From NCBI GenBank assembly GCA_017542245.1, contig JAFXXN010000135.1, positions 1-64,000 of the forward strand: a DNA stretch of 64,000 nt. Reading direction: 5' to 3'. The translations under genes were made by a program, and so were the position numbers. Below the pieces are notes generated by a model, which was not told where the DNA came from, ran no database searches, and worked only from the letters and a program-made list of their open reading frames with translations. Each line of letters opens with the position of its first letter. The stretch's first letter is position 1. Shown in pieces: positions 33,385-42,432 of the stretch. The DNA is from Lachnospiraceae bacterium (GTDB taxonomy: Bacteria; Bacillota; Clostridia; Lachnospirales; Lachnospiraceae).

Positions 33385-34290
33385 TTACTTAACAAGTCCT
33401 GCGGCAACAGGATTTATAGGCTGACCCATTTCATCTACTGTATTGTCAATCCAAATCCAGCCCTTAAGACCTGATGCTGTCTTAATATATGCTCTCATAA
33501 CATAGAAATTCTCGTTGTCAGGGTAGATGATCTTCTTTACGGTAAATTTTTCACCTTCACCGATACAACCTATAGAATCTTCAACATTACAATACTTATT
33601 TGCAAAAACTTCAATATATGTTGCTGCCTTAAACTTAGTCATCTTGTTCTCTTCATATGTTGCCGGAGCTACAGTAAGTATACCTGATTTGCTTGTCTTC
33701 TCAACAAAACCATTCTTAGTAATCTTGTAATTTCTGTTCACCCAGATTTTTCCAAGAGCAGGTAAATATTCTTCAACACTAACCTTGATATACTTGTTGT
33801 TTGCCTGTGCCGAAGGAATATATGCATGAGCTGCTTCAGGATAGAATTCGCTTACAGCATTAAGCTTACCATCATTATATCTGAACACCTTCATTCCCAA
33901 TAAGATATTATCTACGCTTGCATAATATTTTGCAACGATTTCTTTCTGCTCATTAGCAGGATTTACATCAACTACTGACACCTCAATATTATTTAAGTGA
34001 TCAAGTTTATCGTGAAGCCTGTTTCCTTCAGTCACCTCAGGGTATCTTTCAATCAATCCTCCTTCCTCATATGCTGTCTCGCCGTTTACCGTCATCTTGA
34101 AGCTGTAATTTATATCTCCACCCTCTAAAGGATTGATATCCTCGTAATATGTAACGATTTCCTCTGTTCCGTTTCCATCCAAGTCTGCGATTAAAGTATT
34201 ATCACTCGCTTTTGTACCAAATGCACCTGCTACTGAAACTAAACCTGCTACCATCATTCCACCTACTGCAATTTTCAATCCGTTAAACAT
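33385..34290 (-). CDS. Exported protein with VCBS-like and SH3-like segments
   Basis: A 301-residue protein with an N-terminal signal peptide (MFNGLKIAVGGMMVAGLVSV, cleavage probably after FGTKA). DLDGNGTEEIVTYY just after it is the aspartate-rich calcium-binding loop seen in VCBS/FG-GAP and dockerin-like repeats. The C-terminal 75 residues (GEGEKFTVKKIIYPDN...GLKGWIWID) resemble a bacterial SH3 domain. It probably sits in or binds the cell wall. AAGGAG precedes ATG 34290; the open frame reaches 43 codons further upstream through lysine/asparagine-rich text without a signal. Confidence 0.75.
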   Translation of the reverse strand: MFNGLKIAVGGMMVAGLVSVAGAFGTKASDNTLIADLDGNGTEEIVTYYEDINPLEGGDINYSFKMTVNGETAYEEGGLIERYPEVTEGNRLHDKLDHLNNIEVSVVDVNPANEQKEIVAKYYASVDNILLGMKVFRYNDGKLNAVSEFYPEAAHAYIPSAQANNKYIKVSVEEYLPALGKIWVNRNYKITKNGFVEKTSKSGILTVAPATYEENKMTKFKAATYIEVFANKYCNVEDSIGCIGEGEKFTVKKIIYPDNENFYVMRAYIKTASGLKGWIWIDNTVDEMGQPINPVAAGLVK

Positions 34291-34383
34291 AATTTTTTTC
34301 TCCTTTTCTTTTGTTTGATTTTTTATTTTTTGTTTTATATTCGAGTTTGATTTATTTTTTTCTTTCTCCCTCGTTGTGGCTTT

Positions 34384-34412
34384 ATAATACAACGTAAATT
34401 TGACAAATTCAA
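34384..34412 (-). promoter_or_regulatory. Probable promoter of the exported protein
   Basis: On the minus strand TTGAAT (34407-34412), 17 bases, TATTAT (34384-34389). The leader before ATG 34290 would be about 85 bases. Confidence 0.55.
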
Positions 34413-34440
34413 TATTCACATTTCGCCCAAAGCGTAGTAT

Positions 34441-34472
34441 AAGCTACACCTTCTTAAGAAAGTGTAGCTTAA
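34441..34472. repeat. 32-bp near-perfect palindrome
   Basis: TAAGCTACAC...GTGTAGCTTA with a fully self-complementary centre TTCTTAAGAA and one mismatch. It lies between the divergent promoters of the exported protein and the MBL hydrolase; it may be an operator or a cruciform/terminator structure. No T-tract follows. Confidence 0.6.
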
Positions 34473-34582
34473 TTTACACTATACCTACAAATTGTAAATT
34501 ACTTGAAAGTCAGAATGTTGGTTCAGCGATTGTATTGTCGCGTCAAATCAAGAGAATTTTGTGAACAATTGACCGAAAAAAA

Positions 34583-34611
34583 TTGACTGGACCCACTTTT
34601 TATGGTATAAT
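34583..34611 (+). promoter_or_regulatory. Sigma-A promoter of the MBL hydrolase gene
   Basis: TTGACT (34583-34588), 17 bases, TATAAT (34606-34611). The leader is about 80 bases. Confidence 0.85.
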
Positions 34612-34699
34612 ATTTTGAACATTTTAAAGAGAATGTTTATGTAGAAAAGAAGTATACAGTCCTCTAAAGAAGAAGTATGGTAAAGGTCATGAAACGGAT

Positions 34700-35533
34700 A
34701 TGAAAATAATCAATCTCATAGAGAATACAGAAGGTGTAAAAGAATGCTCATTTGCGCATGGCCTTTCGTTTTACATAGAGACTAAGACGCATAAACTGCT
34801 TTTGGATCTCGGCCCTTCTGAAGAGACAATACATAATGCCGAGGCTTTGGATATAGATCTGTCTGAAGTGGATACGGTCATATTGAGCCATGGACATTAT
34901 GATCATTCAGGCGGGATAATCCCGTTTACAAAGATTAATTCCAAAGCGGTCATCTATATGCAGGATTTAGCAGTGGATGATTATTATGCGGACGATGGGG
35001 AGAGCGCCACAGAGAGATACAGATATATAGGTATTGATAAAGATATTATAAAGCTTTCTCAGGCAAATTTTGTAAGCGGAGATATCAAAATAGATGATGA
35101 ACTTGAATTGTACACCGTAAAAAACAGAAGTCATGAGCTTCCTTCTACTAATAAGAATCTTTTGGTACGTAAGGAAAACGGTTTTTCAAGAGATGATTTT
35201 CAACATGAGCATTTTCTGGTTATACATGATGAAGGTAAGAATATTCTGATGTCAGGATGTGCACATAACGGGATATTGAGTATTCTTGATGCATATATTG
35301 ATAAATACCAAAAAGCGCCGGATCTGGTGATAAGCGGATTTCATCTTATGAAGAAGACGGATTACACGGATTGTGAGATTAGAGAGATTGAGCTTATTGC
35401 ACAAGCCTTGATGAAATATCCGACAGAGTTTATAACATGTCATTGCACAGGAACTGCTGCTTTTGATATTATGGAAAATATCATGGGAGATAGGCTAAAG
35501 TATGTACATTCCGGGGAAGAGATAATTTTGTAA
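34700..35533 (+). CDS. MBL-fold hydrolase, dihydropterin-phosphate-synthase-like
   Basis: A 277-residue metallo-beta-lactamase-fold protein of the type often annotated as 7,8-dihydropterin-6-yl-methyl-4-(beta-D-ribofuranosyl)aminobenzene-5'-phosphate synthase. The metal motif SHGHYDHSGG is near residues 63-72, CAHNG near 190 and SGFHLM near 212 follow, and a final CHCTG is near 250. The methanopterin-related reaction is established only for archaeal relatives; in bacteria the substrate is open. A phosphoglycerate-mutase-like gene begins 23 bases downstream, indicating an operon with the EAL gene beyond. Confidence 0.82.
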   Translation: MKIINLIENTEGVKECSFAHGLSFYIETKTHKLLLDLGPSEETIHNAEALDIDLSEVDTVILSHGHYDHSGGIIPFTKINSKAVIYMQDLAVDDYYADDGESATERYRYIGIDKDIIKLSQANFVSGDIKIDDELELYTVKNRSHELPSTNKNLLVRKENGFSRDDFQHEHFLVIHDEGKNILMSGCAHNGILSILDAYIDKYQKAPDLVISGFHLMKKTDYTDCEIREIELIAQALMKYPTEFITCHCTGTAAFDIMENIMGDRLKYVHSGEEIIL

Positions 35534-35556
35534 GGAAGGGTCTGAAAAATAAATAT

Positions 35557-36366
35557 ATGAAATTAGTGATAATAAGACATGGAGATCCCGATTATGTGAA
35601 CGATTCTCTTACTGAGAAAGGCAAAAGAGAAGCGGAGTTGCTTGCAGACAGGGTATCAGGGATGAAAATAGACAGAATATACGTTTCGCCGCTGGGACGT
35701 GCCAGGGATACGGCAAAGGCATGTATCAAAAAAATGCCGAATGTCTGCGGGCTGGACTTTGATGTTAGTTCTGAAAGCGAAACATATATTGACAGTGCTA
35801 CGGGAGAAGAAAAGAAAAAGATAGTTCCTGTGACATTAGAATGGCTTCGGGAATTTAAACCTGTGATACACAGGCCGGACCAGCCTGAAAAATGGAACAT
35901 TTGCTGGGATTGGATGCCTGAAGACTGGACTAGGGAAGACATTTTTTATGATTTTGAAAAATGGACTGAACATCCGGTTTTTTCAGCATCTGAAATAGGA
36001 AAAGAGATCAATTATATTTATGGCGAATTTGAAAATCTTCTTAAAGAACTTGGATATGTAAGGGAAGGAAGATATTTCGGGGCAGAAAAGCCAAACAATG
36101 ATACGATAGTTTTTTTCTGTCACTTTGGATTGGAATCGGTTTTGCTGAGCTATCTGCTGCATATTCCAACCATGCTTCTGTGGCAGGGATTTATAGCTGC
36201 TCCTACCAGTGTGACTACCGTTTGCACGGAAGAGAGACGCGAAGGTAAGGCTTATTTCAGAGTGACAGGGTACGGAGATGTTTCGCATCTGTATATCGGC
36301 GGTGAACCTCCTGCATTTTCAGGAAGATTCTGTGAATGCTATACAAATGTGGACGAAAGGCATTAA
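35557..36366 (+). CDS. Histidine phosphatase family protein
   Basis: A 269-residue phosphoglycerate-mutase-like phosphatase. The catalytic motif is IIRHGDP (His8) at the N-terminus, followed by YVSPLGRARDTA with the second phosphate-binding Arg. The second catalytic His is in FFCHFGLESV near residue 190. A central insert rich in Trp (WNICWDWMPEDWTRED) is longer than in cofactor-dependent mutases, so a phosphatase with a larger substrate is more likely than glycolytic mutase. ATG 35557 is 23 bases after the MBL gene. Confidence 0.85.
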   Translation: MKLVIIRHGDPDYVNDSLTEKGKREAELLADRVSGMKIDRIYVSPLGRARDTAKACIKKMPNVCGLDFDVSSESETYIDSATGEEKKKIVPVTLEWLREFKPVIHRPDQPEKWNICWDWMPEDWTREDIFYDFEKWTEHPVFSASEIGKEINYIYGEFENLLKELGYVREGRYFGAEKPNNDTIVFFCHFGLESVLLSYLLHIPTMLLWQGFIAAPTSVTTVCTEERREGKAYFRVTGYGDVSHLYIGGEPPAFSGRFCECYTNVDERH

Positions 36367-36401
36367 GAAGATATTAAGAAGACATAGATGGGGAGAAGGA
36401 T

Positions 36402-38009
36402 ATGGCAGAAGAAAAAGATCTGGAGTTGATAAGAAAACGCCTAGATTCGGTTTTTGAGGCATTTTCTATAGTTGCAGAAGACACACATGTGTTTATATGC
36501 GACATGAGATATGATTATTCACGCTGGTCTAAATCCTTGGTTGAAACGTTTGGATTGCCGTCTGAATATATGTATTCGGCCGGAACGATCTGGGAGGAGC
36601 ATATTCACCCGGACGACCGAAAGGCATACAAAGAAGGAATTGATGCGATATTTAACGGAACAGAGTCAGGACATGATACTCAGTATCGTGCAAGACGTCC
36701 GGACGGTGAATATGATATCTGTACATGCCGTGGATTGGTAATCAAGGATGATAACGGAAATCCCGAATATTTTGGCGGGGCTATAAGAAATCATAGACAG
36801 AAGAGTCGGACCGATACCTTGACAGGACTGCGTAATCAGTATGGTTTTTTTGAAGATCTGCATAGGTATATCCGTGATAAGATACCTGTTCGCATCGGAA
36901 TGACCGGAATAGGGAAATTGACGGAAATAAATGAGGTTTACGGGTATGATGTCGGTAACAAGATCCTTCAGCGTTTGGGCAGATATCTGATGGATCATGT
37001 TACAAGCAGAGGAGGTACTTACCGTCTTGACGGTTCACGGTTTGCTATAATTTCTACGACACAGAGTGAGGAAGAATTAACAGAGGCATATGATGAAATA
37101 CGTACCTATTTTCGTAAAGGAGTACGTATTGACGACATAGATGTTTTACTGGAATTACAGGCAGGTATGCTTTCACTTAATGAGTTTAATGTGGATGAAC
37201 AGACCGTATATTCCTGCCTGACTTTTGCATATCAGGAATCAAAGATAAGAAAGCATGGCGATCTTGTTACATTCCATAATGATATGCTTGGAAGTAACCG
37301 GAAAACCCTGGCTAAATTACATGCGATCAGAGCTTCCATAATACAGGATTTTAAGGGATTTTATCTTCTTTATCAGCCAATTGTTGATGCTTCAACGGAA
37401 AAGCTGATAAGTGTAGAAGCATTATTACGCTGGAAGAATGATGAGTATGGGGTGATTCCGCCCGATATGTTTATTCCTTTCCTTGAAACAGACTCTATTT
37501 TCCCTACGTTGGGAGAATGGATTATTGAAAGGGCTCTTCTGGATACAAAAGAATTGATAAAATATGTACCCGATGTTATAGTAAATGTTAATCTTTCTTA
37601 TTCTCAGATTGAAAAAAAGGGATTTGCAGATACTGTATGGAGATTGCTTGAGAAAACGGATTTTTCACCGAAACATCTGTCTCTTGAAATAACTGAACGC
37701 TGCAGATTGCTCGATATGGAATTGTTAAGGAATGTTATCGTTGCACTTCGGGCAGGCGGAGTACGTGTTGCACTGGATGATTTCGGAACAGGTTTTTCTT
37801 CTGTAGGGCTTGTTAAGAATCTTCCGTTTGATACTATAAAAATTGACAGAAGTTTTGTTCAGCAGATTGAGACCGATGAAAGAGAAAAACGGTTGTTAAA
37901 TAATTTTACCGACATAGCAGGTACCTTTGGCGCTGATGTATGTGTAGAAGGAGTTGAAACTTCGGGAATGAAGAATATCATCAAGGATTACGGTATTCAC
38001 AGTTTCTAG
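36402..38009 (+). CDS. PAS-GGDEF-EAL protein, cut short by an amber codon
   Basis: A 535-residue cyclic-di-GMP protein. A PAS domain (about 10-125) is followed by a degenerate GGDEF domain, where the signature reads LDGSRF so cyclase activity is unlikely, and an EAL domain (about 300-535). EAL residues are present: EALLRW, NVNLSY, ITERC, the DDFGTGFSS loop, IKIDRSF and EGVET. The frame stops at TAG 38007, exactly where family members have Gln followed by GYYFSKPL. That missing C-terminal strand is encoded intact in the same frame downstream. The enzyme would be a phosphodiesterase if full-length; truncated, it is probably inactive. Confidence 0.88.
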   Translation: MAEEKDLELIRKRLDSVFEAFSIVAEDTHVFICDMRYDYSRWSKSLVETFGLPSEYMYSAGTIWEEHIHPDDRKAYKEGIDAIFNGTESGHDTQYRARRPDGEYDICTCRGLVIKDDNGNPEYFGGAIRNHRQKSRTDTLTGLRNQYGFFEDLHRYIRDKIPVRIGMTGIGKLTEINEVYGYDVGNKILQRLGRYLMDHVTSRGGTYRLDGSRFAIISTTQSEEELTEAYDEIRTYFRKGVRIDDIDVLLELQAGMLSLNEFNVDEQTVYSCLTFAYQESKIRKHGDLVTFHNDMLGSNRKTLAKLHAIRASIIQDFKGFYLLYQPIVDASTEKLISVEALLRWKNDEYGVIPPDMFIPFLETDSIFPTLGEWIIERALLDTKELIKYVPDVIVNVNLSYSQIEKKGFADTVWRLLEKTDFSPKHLSLEITERCRLLDMELLRNVIVALRAGGVRVALDDFGTGFSSVGLVKNLPFDTIKIDRSFVQQIETDEREKRLLNNFTDIAGTFGADVCVEGVETSGMKNIIKDYGIHSF

Positions 38010-38090
38010 GGGTATTATTACTCCAAACCGTTAGCTATTGAGAATCTTTTAGAAATGGTTAAAAGCGGATCGGATTGTTTCGCAAAATAG
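38007..38090 (+). other. In-frame continuation of the EAL domain after the amber codon
   Basis: After TAG the same frame reads GYYYSKPLAIENLLEMVKSG and on to a TAG at 38088-38090; if that were also read through, TGA would end the frame at 38106-38108. GYYYSKP is the conserved last block of EAL domains. A single C-to-T change in CAG explains the stop. Recent nonsense mutation, suppression, or sequence error are the options. Confidence 0.85.
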
Positions 38091-38159
38091 AAGAATAAAC
38101 AAAAATGAATATGAGGCTGCAGCGATTAAGTCCTTACAAGGGTGGAGGTGACAAGACAT

Positions 38160-39140
38160 ATGACAAATTCTTACTGTGGGAAGAATTGTGGTTTTTGTAC
38201 ATCTTATACCGAGGGAAAGTGTATCGGCTGTCAGCCTCAGATTTATGTTCCGTTACATAACTCGATTTATATATCCGGTGCAGATAATGCAGAAAAGATG
38301 TTGACAATAGATGGGCACCGGGAAGAATCGGGAACGGAACAGGAAACGGATATAATTGAAGAGACACCGGCAAACAACGATAGAAACGAAATACGGTTCA
38401 GTGAATTCTGTCAGATTGCCTTTTGCTGCAAGAATAAAAAGATTGAAGGATGCCATGAATGTCTGAAGACTTTTGCCTGCCAGAAATATTCCCAAAAAGG
38501 AATCATGAACACTATCATAGAATCAAAGATGGAAGCATGGGGAATGGTGGATCATGGACTTAAAGAGGCTGTTCCTTTCCTTATGATATTGCTTTTCTGC
38601 AATATCATTGGAGCAATTTCGGGTATTCCGCTGAATGGATTCGGAGTTTCAGCTTCTGCTGTGACAGGCCTGTTTTTTTTAATGTCTGTTTTGATTTCCG
38701 GTGTACAGACATATGCATATTTCAGGCTGCGTAATTTTAATTCGGAGTTTTTTGCTGTAACGGTTTTATCGGCAGTTTATATTCTTTCAAAGTTATTTCT
38801 GAAACTTCTGGATGTAATAGATTACGGGATTATCGGCGTAATTCTTTCGATGGCAGCCGTTGCGGTTCAGATTGTTTCCTCTATGTTGTGTTATAAGATT
38901 TCATTTGATGCTTATGCAGAACTTATAAGTCCGGTTGATCCGACTCTTGAAACACGGTGGTTAAAGGTTTGGAAGATTACACTTATCTTTTATATTCTGG
39001 CTTTTATAGTAGCTTTATTTCAGATTGGATCTTTGGGAATATCTGGTTTTATTCTGTGCTTTGCAGTTGCATCCGCTATTTTGAATATTATTACATTTAT
39101 ACTGATGATATCTACTATAAAAGTATGTAGGAGTGACTGA
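38160..39140 (+). CDS. Cysteine-rich N-terminal domain fused to a membrane domain
   Basis: A 326-residue protein. The first 115 residues carry two cysteine clusters: SYCGKNCGFCTSYTEGKCIGC and CQIAFCCKNKKIEGCHEC...FACQKY, resembling the DUF3795 pattern proposed to bind zinc or an iron-sulfur cluster. An acidic low-complexity spacer (about 45-85) separates them. From about 140 there are five or six membrane helices. DUF3795 proteins are usually small and soluble, so this fusion is unusual. GGAGGTGA eight bases before ATG 38160 fixes the start. It follows the interrupted EAL gene in the same direction. Confidence 0.72.
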   Translation: MTNSYCGKNCGFCTSYTEGKCIGCQPQIYVPLHNSIYISGADNAEKMLTIDGHREESGTEQETDIIEETPANNDRNEIRFSEFCQIAFCCKNKKIEGCHECLKTFACQKYSQKGIMNTIIESKMEAWGMVDHGLKEAVPFLMILLFCNIIGAISGIPLNGFGVSASAVTGLFFLMSVLISGVQTYAYFRLRNFNSEFFAVTVLSAVYILSKLFLKLLDVIDYGIIGVILSMAAVAVQIVSSMLCYKISFDAYAELISPVDPTLETRWLKVWKITLIFYILAFIVALFQIGSLGISGFILCFAVASAILNIITFILMISTIKVCRSD

Positions 39141-39165
39141 TAAATCACAAAAAATATGATAAATG

Positions 39166-39210
39166 GTAACTATTCCGGCTTAAGGGTGATGAATAGTTAC
39201 TTATTTTTTT
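39166..39210 (+). terminator. Rho-independent terminator upstream of proS
   Basis: GTAACTATT pairs with AATAGTTAC, followed by TTATTTTTTT. It separates the membrane-protein gene from proS. Confidence 0.75.
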
Positions 39211-39295
39211 AATGTATTGTTATTTAAAAGGAAATATGATAAAATAAAAATTTAGCATGGTGCCTTAAATTGGCATAAGAGAAAGGACAGAAAAG

Positions 39296-41029
39296 ATGAA
39301 AGTAGCAAAGATGCTAGGTGAGCGATTTAAAAATGCTCCGAAGGATTGTGTTATCGAAAGTCACGCTCTGATGATGCGCGGCGGGTATATGAAGTATTTG
39401 GCAAACGGTATTTTTTCGTTATATATGCCTGCTAAACGGATCATGCGCAAAATAGAGCAGATCATACGCGAGGAGATGGACGCGGTTGACGGACAGGAAG
39501 TAATGTTCCCTGTGGTAATGCCGGCTTCACTTTGGGAGGAATCAGGAAGGTATACAAGTATAGGCAGTGAAATGGCCCGGTGGAAAGACCGCTCCGGCAA
39601 TCCTATGGTACTGGGCATGACACATGAAGAAGCAGCGGTTCATCTTGCACGCGATACTGCTTCTTCTTATGCTGATTTTCCTTTTATGATATATCAGATT
39701 CAGACTAAATTCCGTGATGAACCGCGTGCAAGAGGCGGACTGATCCGTGTAAGGGAGTTTACGATGAAAGATGCCTATTCTTTCCATACTTCTCAGGAGG
39801 ATCTTGAAAACTATTATGCCCGTGTGTATGATTCCTATAATCGGATCTTTAAACGCTGCGGTTGTAAGAATTTTATCTCGGTACAGTCTGATTCCGGAAT
39901 GATGGGTGGAAATATTTCCCATGAATTCATGCTTTTAACAGAGATAGGAGAGGACACTCTGGCCATCTGTGACTGTGGTTACAGGGCAAATATGGAGGCT
40001 GCAGAGGTAAATGTTACTAATGAGCCAGGGGAGATTACAGAGCTTAAGAAGGTTTCCACACCAAATGTTAAGACGATAGAAGATCTTACCAAATTCCTTA
40101 ATACGGATGAAAAGAAGTTTGCGAAAGCAGTTGTATATCAGAAGAATGAAGATGATACATATGTAATAGTTTTCATCAGAGGTGACCTGGAGGTTAACGA
40201 AACTAAGCTTCGTAACTATCTTGGCTATGAGATACATCCGGCAACCGAAATTGACTGTAACAGTGGTATTGTTGCGGGATTTATAGGGCCTGTAGGACTG
40301 CCTAAAAATATTGTAACTGTTTTTGATAAGTCACTGATCGGTATTGAAAGTCTTGTATGCGGTGCAAATGGGCCGGATTATCATTTTACGGGCATGAATA
40401 TGAAACGTGATGTCGGAGATGTAAGTTATGCCGATGTTGCTAAGACATTTGCCGGAGCAATATGTCCGAAGTGCGGACGGCCGCATATTCATATTGAAAA
40501 GGGTATAGAGATAGGAAATATTTTCCAGCTTGGAAAGAAATATACCGAATCTATGGGGATGACTTATCTTGATGAGAACGGTGAGCGTAAGACTCCGATA
40601 ATGGGATGTTACGGTATCGGTGTCGGAAGACTTTGTGCATCGGTATGTCAGGAAAGCCATGATGATTATGGGCCGATATGGCCGATCACTATTGCACCGT
40701 GGCAGGTCGAGATATGTTCATTGCGTGCCGATGACCCTGAAGTAAAAGAAGCTTCGGACCGTCTGTATAAGGAACTTCAGGCATTAGGTGTCGAGGTACT
40801 GTATGATGACCGTGACATTCGTCCGGGAGCTATGTTTGCTGATGCGGATCTGTTCGGAATTCCTTTAAGGGCGGTTATAAGTCCGAAATCACTTGCAGCA
40901 GGAGGTGTTGAGATAACAACACGAGATAAGTCTCTTAAGGAGAATGTGCCGGTTGAAAATGCAGCAGGATGGTTACGTGATAAAGTTACAGAAATGTTGA
41001 AAAGCGCAGAACAAACCAAAGGGGATTAA
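39296..41029 (+). CDS. proS: Prolyl-tRNA synthetase
   Basis: A 577-residue class II synthetase of the bacterial type that charges tRNA-Pro. Motif 2 is FRDEPRARGGLIRVREFTMKDAYSF, the editing (INS) domain lies at about 225-385 (including GDLEVNETKLRNYL), and motif 3 is MGCYGIGVGRL. The C-terminal anticodon-binding domain starts near WPITIAPWQVEI. The length agrees with the family. AAGGA precedes ATG 39296. No T-box is seen in the 155 bases upstream, in contrast to pheS in this window. Confidence 0.97.
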   Translation: MKVAKMLGERFKNAPKDCVIESHALMMRGGYMKYLANGIFSLYMPAKRIMRKIEQIIREEMDAVDGQEVMFPVVMPASLWEESGRYTSIGSEMARWKDRSGNPMVLGMTHEEAAVHLARDTASSYADFPFMIYQIQTKFRDEPRARGGLIRVREFTMKDAYSFHTSQEDLENYYARVYDSYNRIFKRCGCKNFISVQSDSGMMGGNISHEFMLLTEIGEDTLAICDCGYRANMEAAEVNVTNEPGEITELKKVSTPNVKTIEDLTKFLNTDEKKFAKAVVYQKNEDDTYVIVFIRGDLEVNETKLRNYLGYEIHPATEIDCNSGIVAGFIGPVGLPKNIVTVFDKSLIGIESLVCGANGPDYHFTGMNMKRDVGDVSYADVAKTFAGAICPKCGRPHIHIEKGIEIGNIFQLGKKYTESMGMTYLDENGERKTPIMGCYGIGVGRLCASVCQESHDDYGPIWPITIAPWQVEICSLRADDPEVKEASDRLYKELQALGVEVLYDDRDIRPGAMFADADLFGIPLRAVISPKSLAAGGVEITTRDKSLKENVPVENAAGWLRDKVTEMLKSAEQTKGD

Positions 41030-41034
41030 GTGTT

Positions 41035-42432
41035 TTGAAAAACGTAAAGAATAAGTTTGAATATATGACGGAAACGCCGGTCCCTAAGCTGATAAAGGAA
41101 CTGGCCATTCCCACAGTCATAAGCATGCTTGTGACAGGTATATATAATACCGCCGATACATATTTTGTCGGAAGAATCCCTGATATAGCTATTCAGGCAA
41201 CAGCAGCTGTCGGGATAGTATTCCCGGTAATGGCAGTCATTCAGGCATTTGGATTCCTGTTTGGACACGGTTCGGGAAATTTTCTTTCAAGAATGCTCGG
41301 AGCGGGTAAAAAACAGGAAGCAAATGAGATGGCAACTACCGGATTTGTCCTTGCCATTCTGATAGGCGTACTGGCAGCAGTTTTTGGCAATATTTTTATT
41401 GACGGGCTTATAGGGCTGCTTGTCTCTTCCGACGTTTCCGCTTCAACGGTTGAGATGACAAAGAGTTATGCAGGGATCATACTTTTTGGAGCACCGTTTA
41501 TGATGGGGCAGTTCGTAGTAAATAATCAGCTTAGATTTCAGGGCAGTGCGGTATATGCCATGATCGGACTGGTATCCGGAGCAGTCATAAACATGGTACT
41601 CGATCCGCTTCTTATTTTGGGTTTCGGAATGGGAATAAAAGGAGCGGCCATTGCTACAGTTGTGGGTCAGATAACAAGCTTTTTCATATTGCTTACAGGA
41701 AGCAGAAAAGGTGAGAATATTCGTGTTAATATCAAGAATTTAAAGATAAATTCCTATTATATTCTTCAGATAATTAACGGCGGAATCCCTTCGCTGTTCA
41801 GACAGGGGCTTGCAGCTATCGCAACTACGCTTCTTAACAGAACTGCAGGAGATCTCGGAGGGGATGCTGCTATTTCCGGAATGTCTATTACAACAAGGGT
41901 AATGATGCTGTTAATATCAGCGCTTATAGGTTTCGGTCAGGGTTACCAGCCGGTCTGCTCATTCAATTATGGCGCAGGGAAAAAGGATAGAGTAAAGGAA
42001 GGTTTCTACTTTTGCGTTAAGTGGGGAACCATTTTTCTGCTTGTGATCGGAGCTGTGTGCTTTATCTTCGCACCCGGTATTATCGAACTGTTTATTTCAG
42101 ATTCGGATAATACTGATATGGCGATGAGGCTTAAGGTTATAGAGGTGGGAAAGACGGCACTAAGATGTCAGTCTGTTATTTTGCCGCTTAATGCTTTTAT
42201 CGTTATGACAAATATGATGCTGCAGTCTATCGGAAAAGGTGTCAGAGCTTCAATTACTGCTTCGGCAAGGAATGGATTGTTCTTTATTCCTGCAGTACTC
42301 ATACTTCCTGCAATTTTTGGTCTTACAGGTGTTGAGATTACACAATCGGTAGCGGATATATTTACTTTCGGGATCAGTATCCCGTTTGCAATAATAGAAT
42401 TAAAACAGATGGGGCAGGAGGTAAAGGAATGA
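41035..42432 (+). CDS. MATE family efflux transporter (MepA-like)
   Basis: A 465-residue, twelve-helix multidrug/Na+ or H+ antiporter of the NorM/MepA type. It opens TPVPKLIKELAIPTVISMLVTGIYNTADTYFVG, the hallmark of Clostridial MATE proteins, with LGAGKKQEANEMA between helices 2 and 3. The start is probably TTG 41035, five bases after proS, so it is likely co-transcribed with proS; ATG 41065 is an alternative. The stop overlaps the start of the next gene (ATGA), coupling it to the secreted phosphatase. Confidence 0.9.
   Translation: MKNVKNKFEYMTETPVPKLIKELAIPTVISMLVTGIYNTADTYFVGRIPDIAIQATAAVGIVFPVMAVIQAFGFLFGHGSGNFLSRMLGAGKKQEANEMATTGFVLAILIGVLAAVFGNIFIDGLIGLLVSSDVSASTVEMTKSYAGIILFGAPFMMGQFVVNNQLRFQGSAVYAMIGLVSGAVINMVLDPLLILGFGMGIKGAAIATVVGQITSFFILLTGSRKGENIRVNIKNLKINSYYILQIINGGIPSLFRQGLAAIATTLLNRTAGDLGGDAAISGMSITTRVMMLLISALIGFGQGYQPVCSFNYGAGKKDRVKEGFYFCVKWGTIFLLVIGAVCFIFAPGIIELFISDSDNTDMAMRLKVIEVGKTALRCQSVILPLNAFIVMTNMMLQSIGKGVRASITASARNGLFFIPAVLILPAIFGLTGVEITQSVADIFTFGISIPFAIIELKQMGQEVKE

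Noticed and set aside
39141..39295. T-box or other riboswitch before proS
   Set aside because: No specifier loop or TGG-type T-box sequence; only a terminator and a short hairpin are present in 155 bases.
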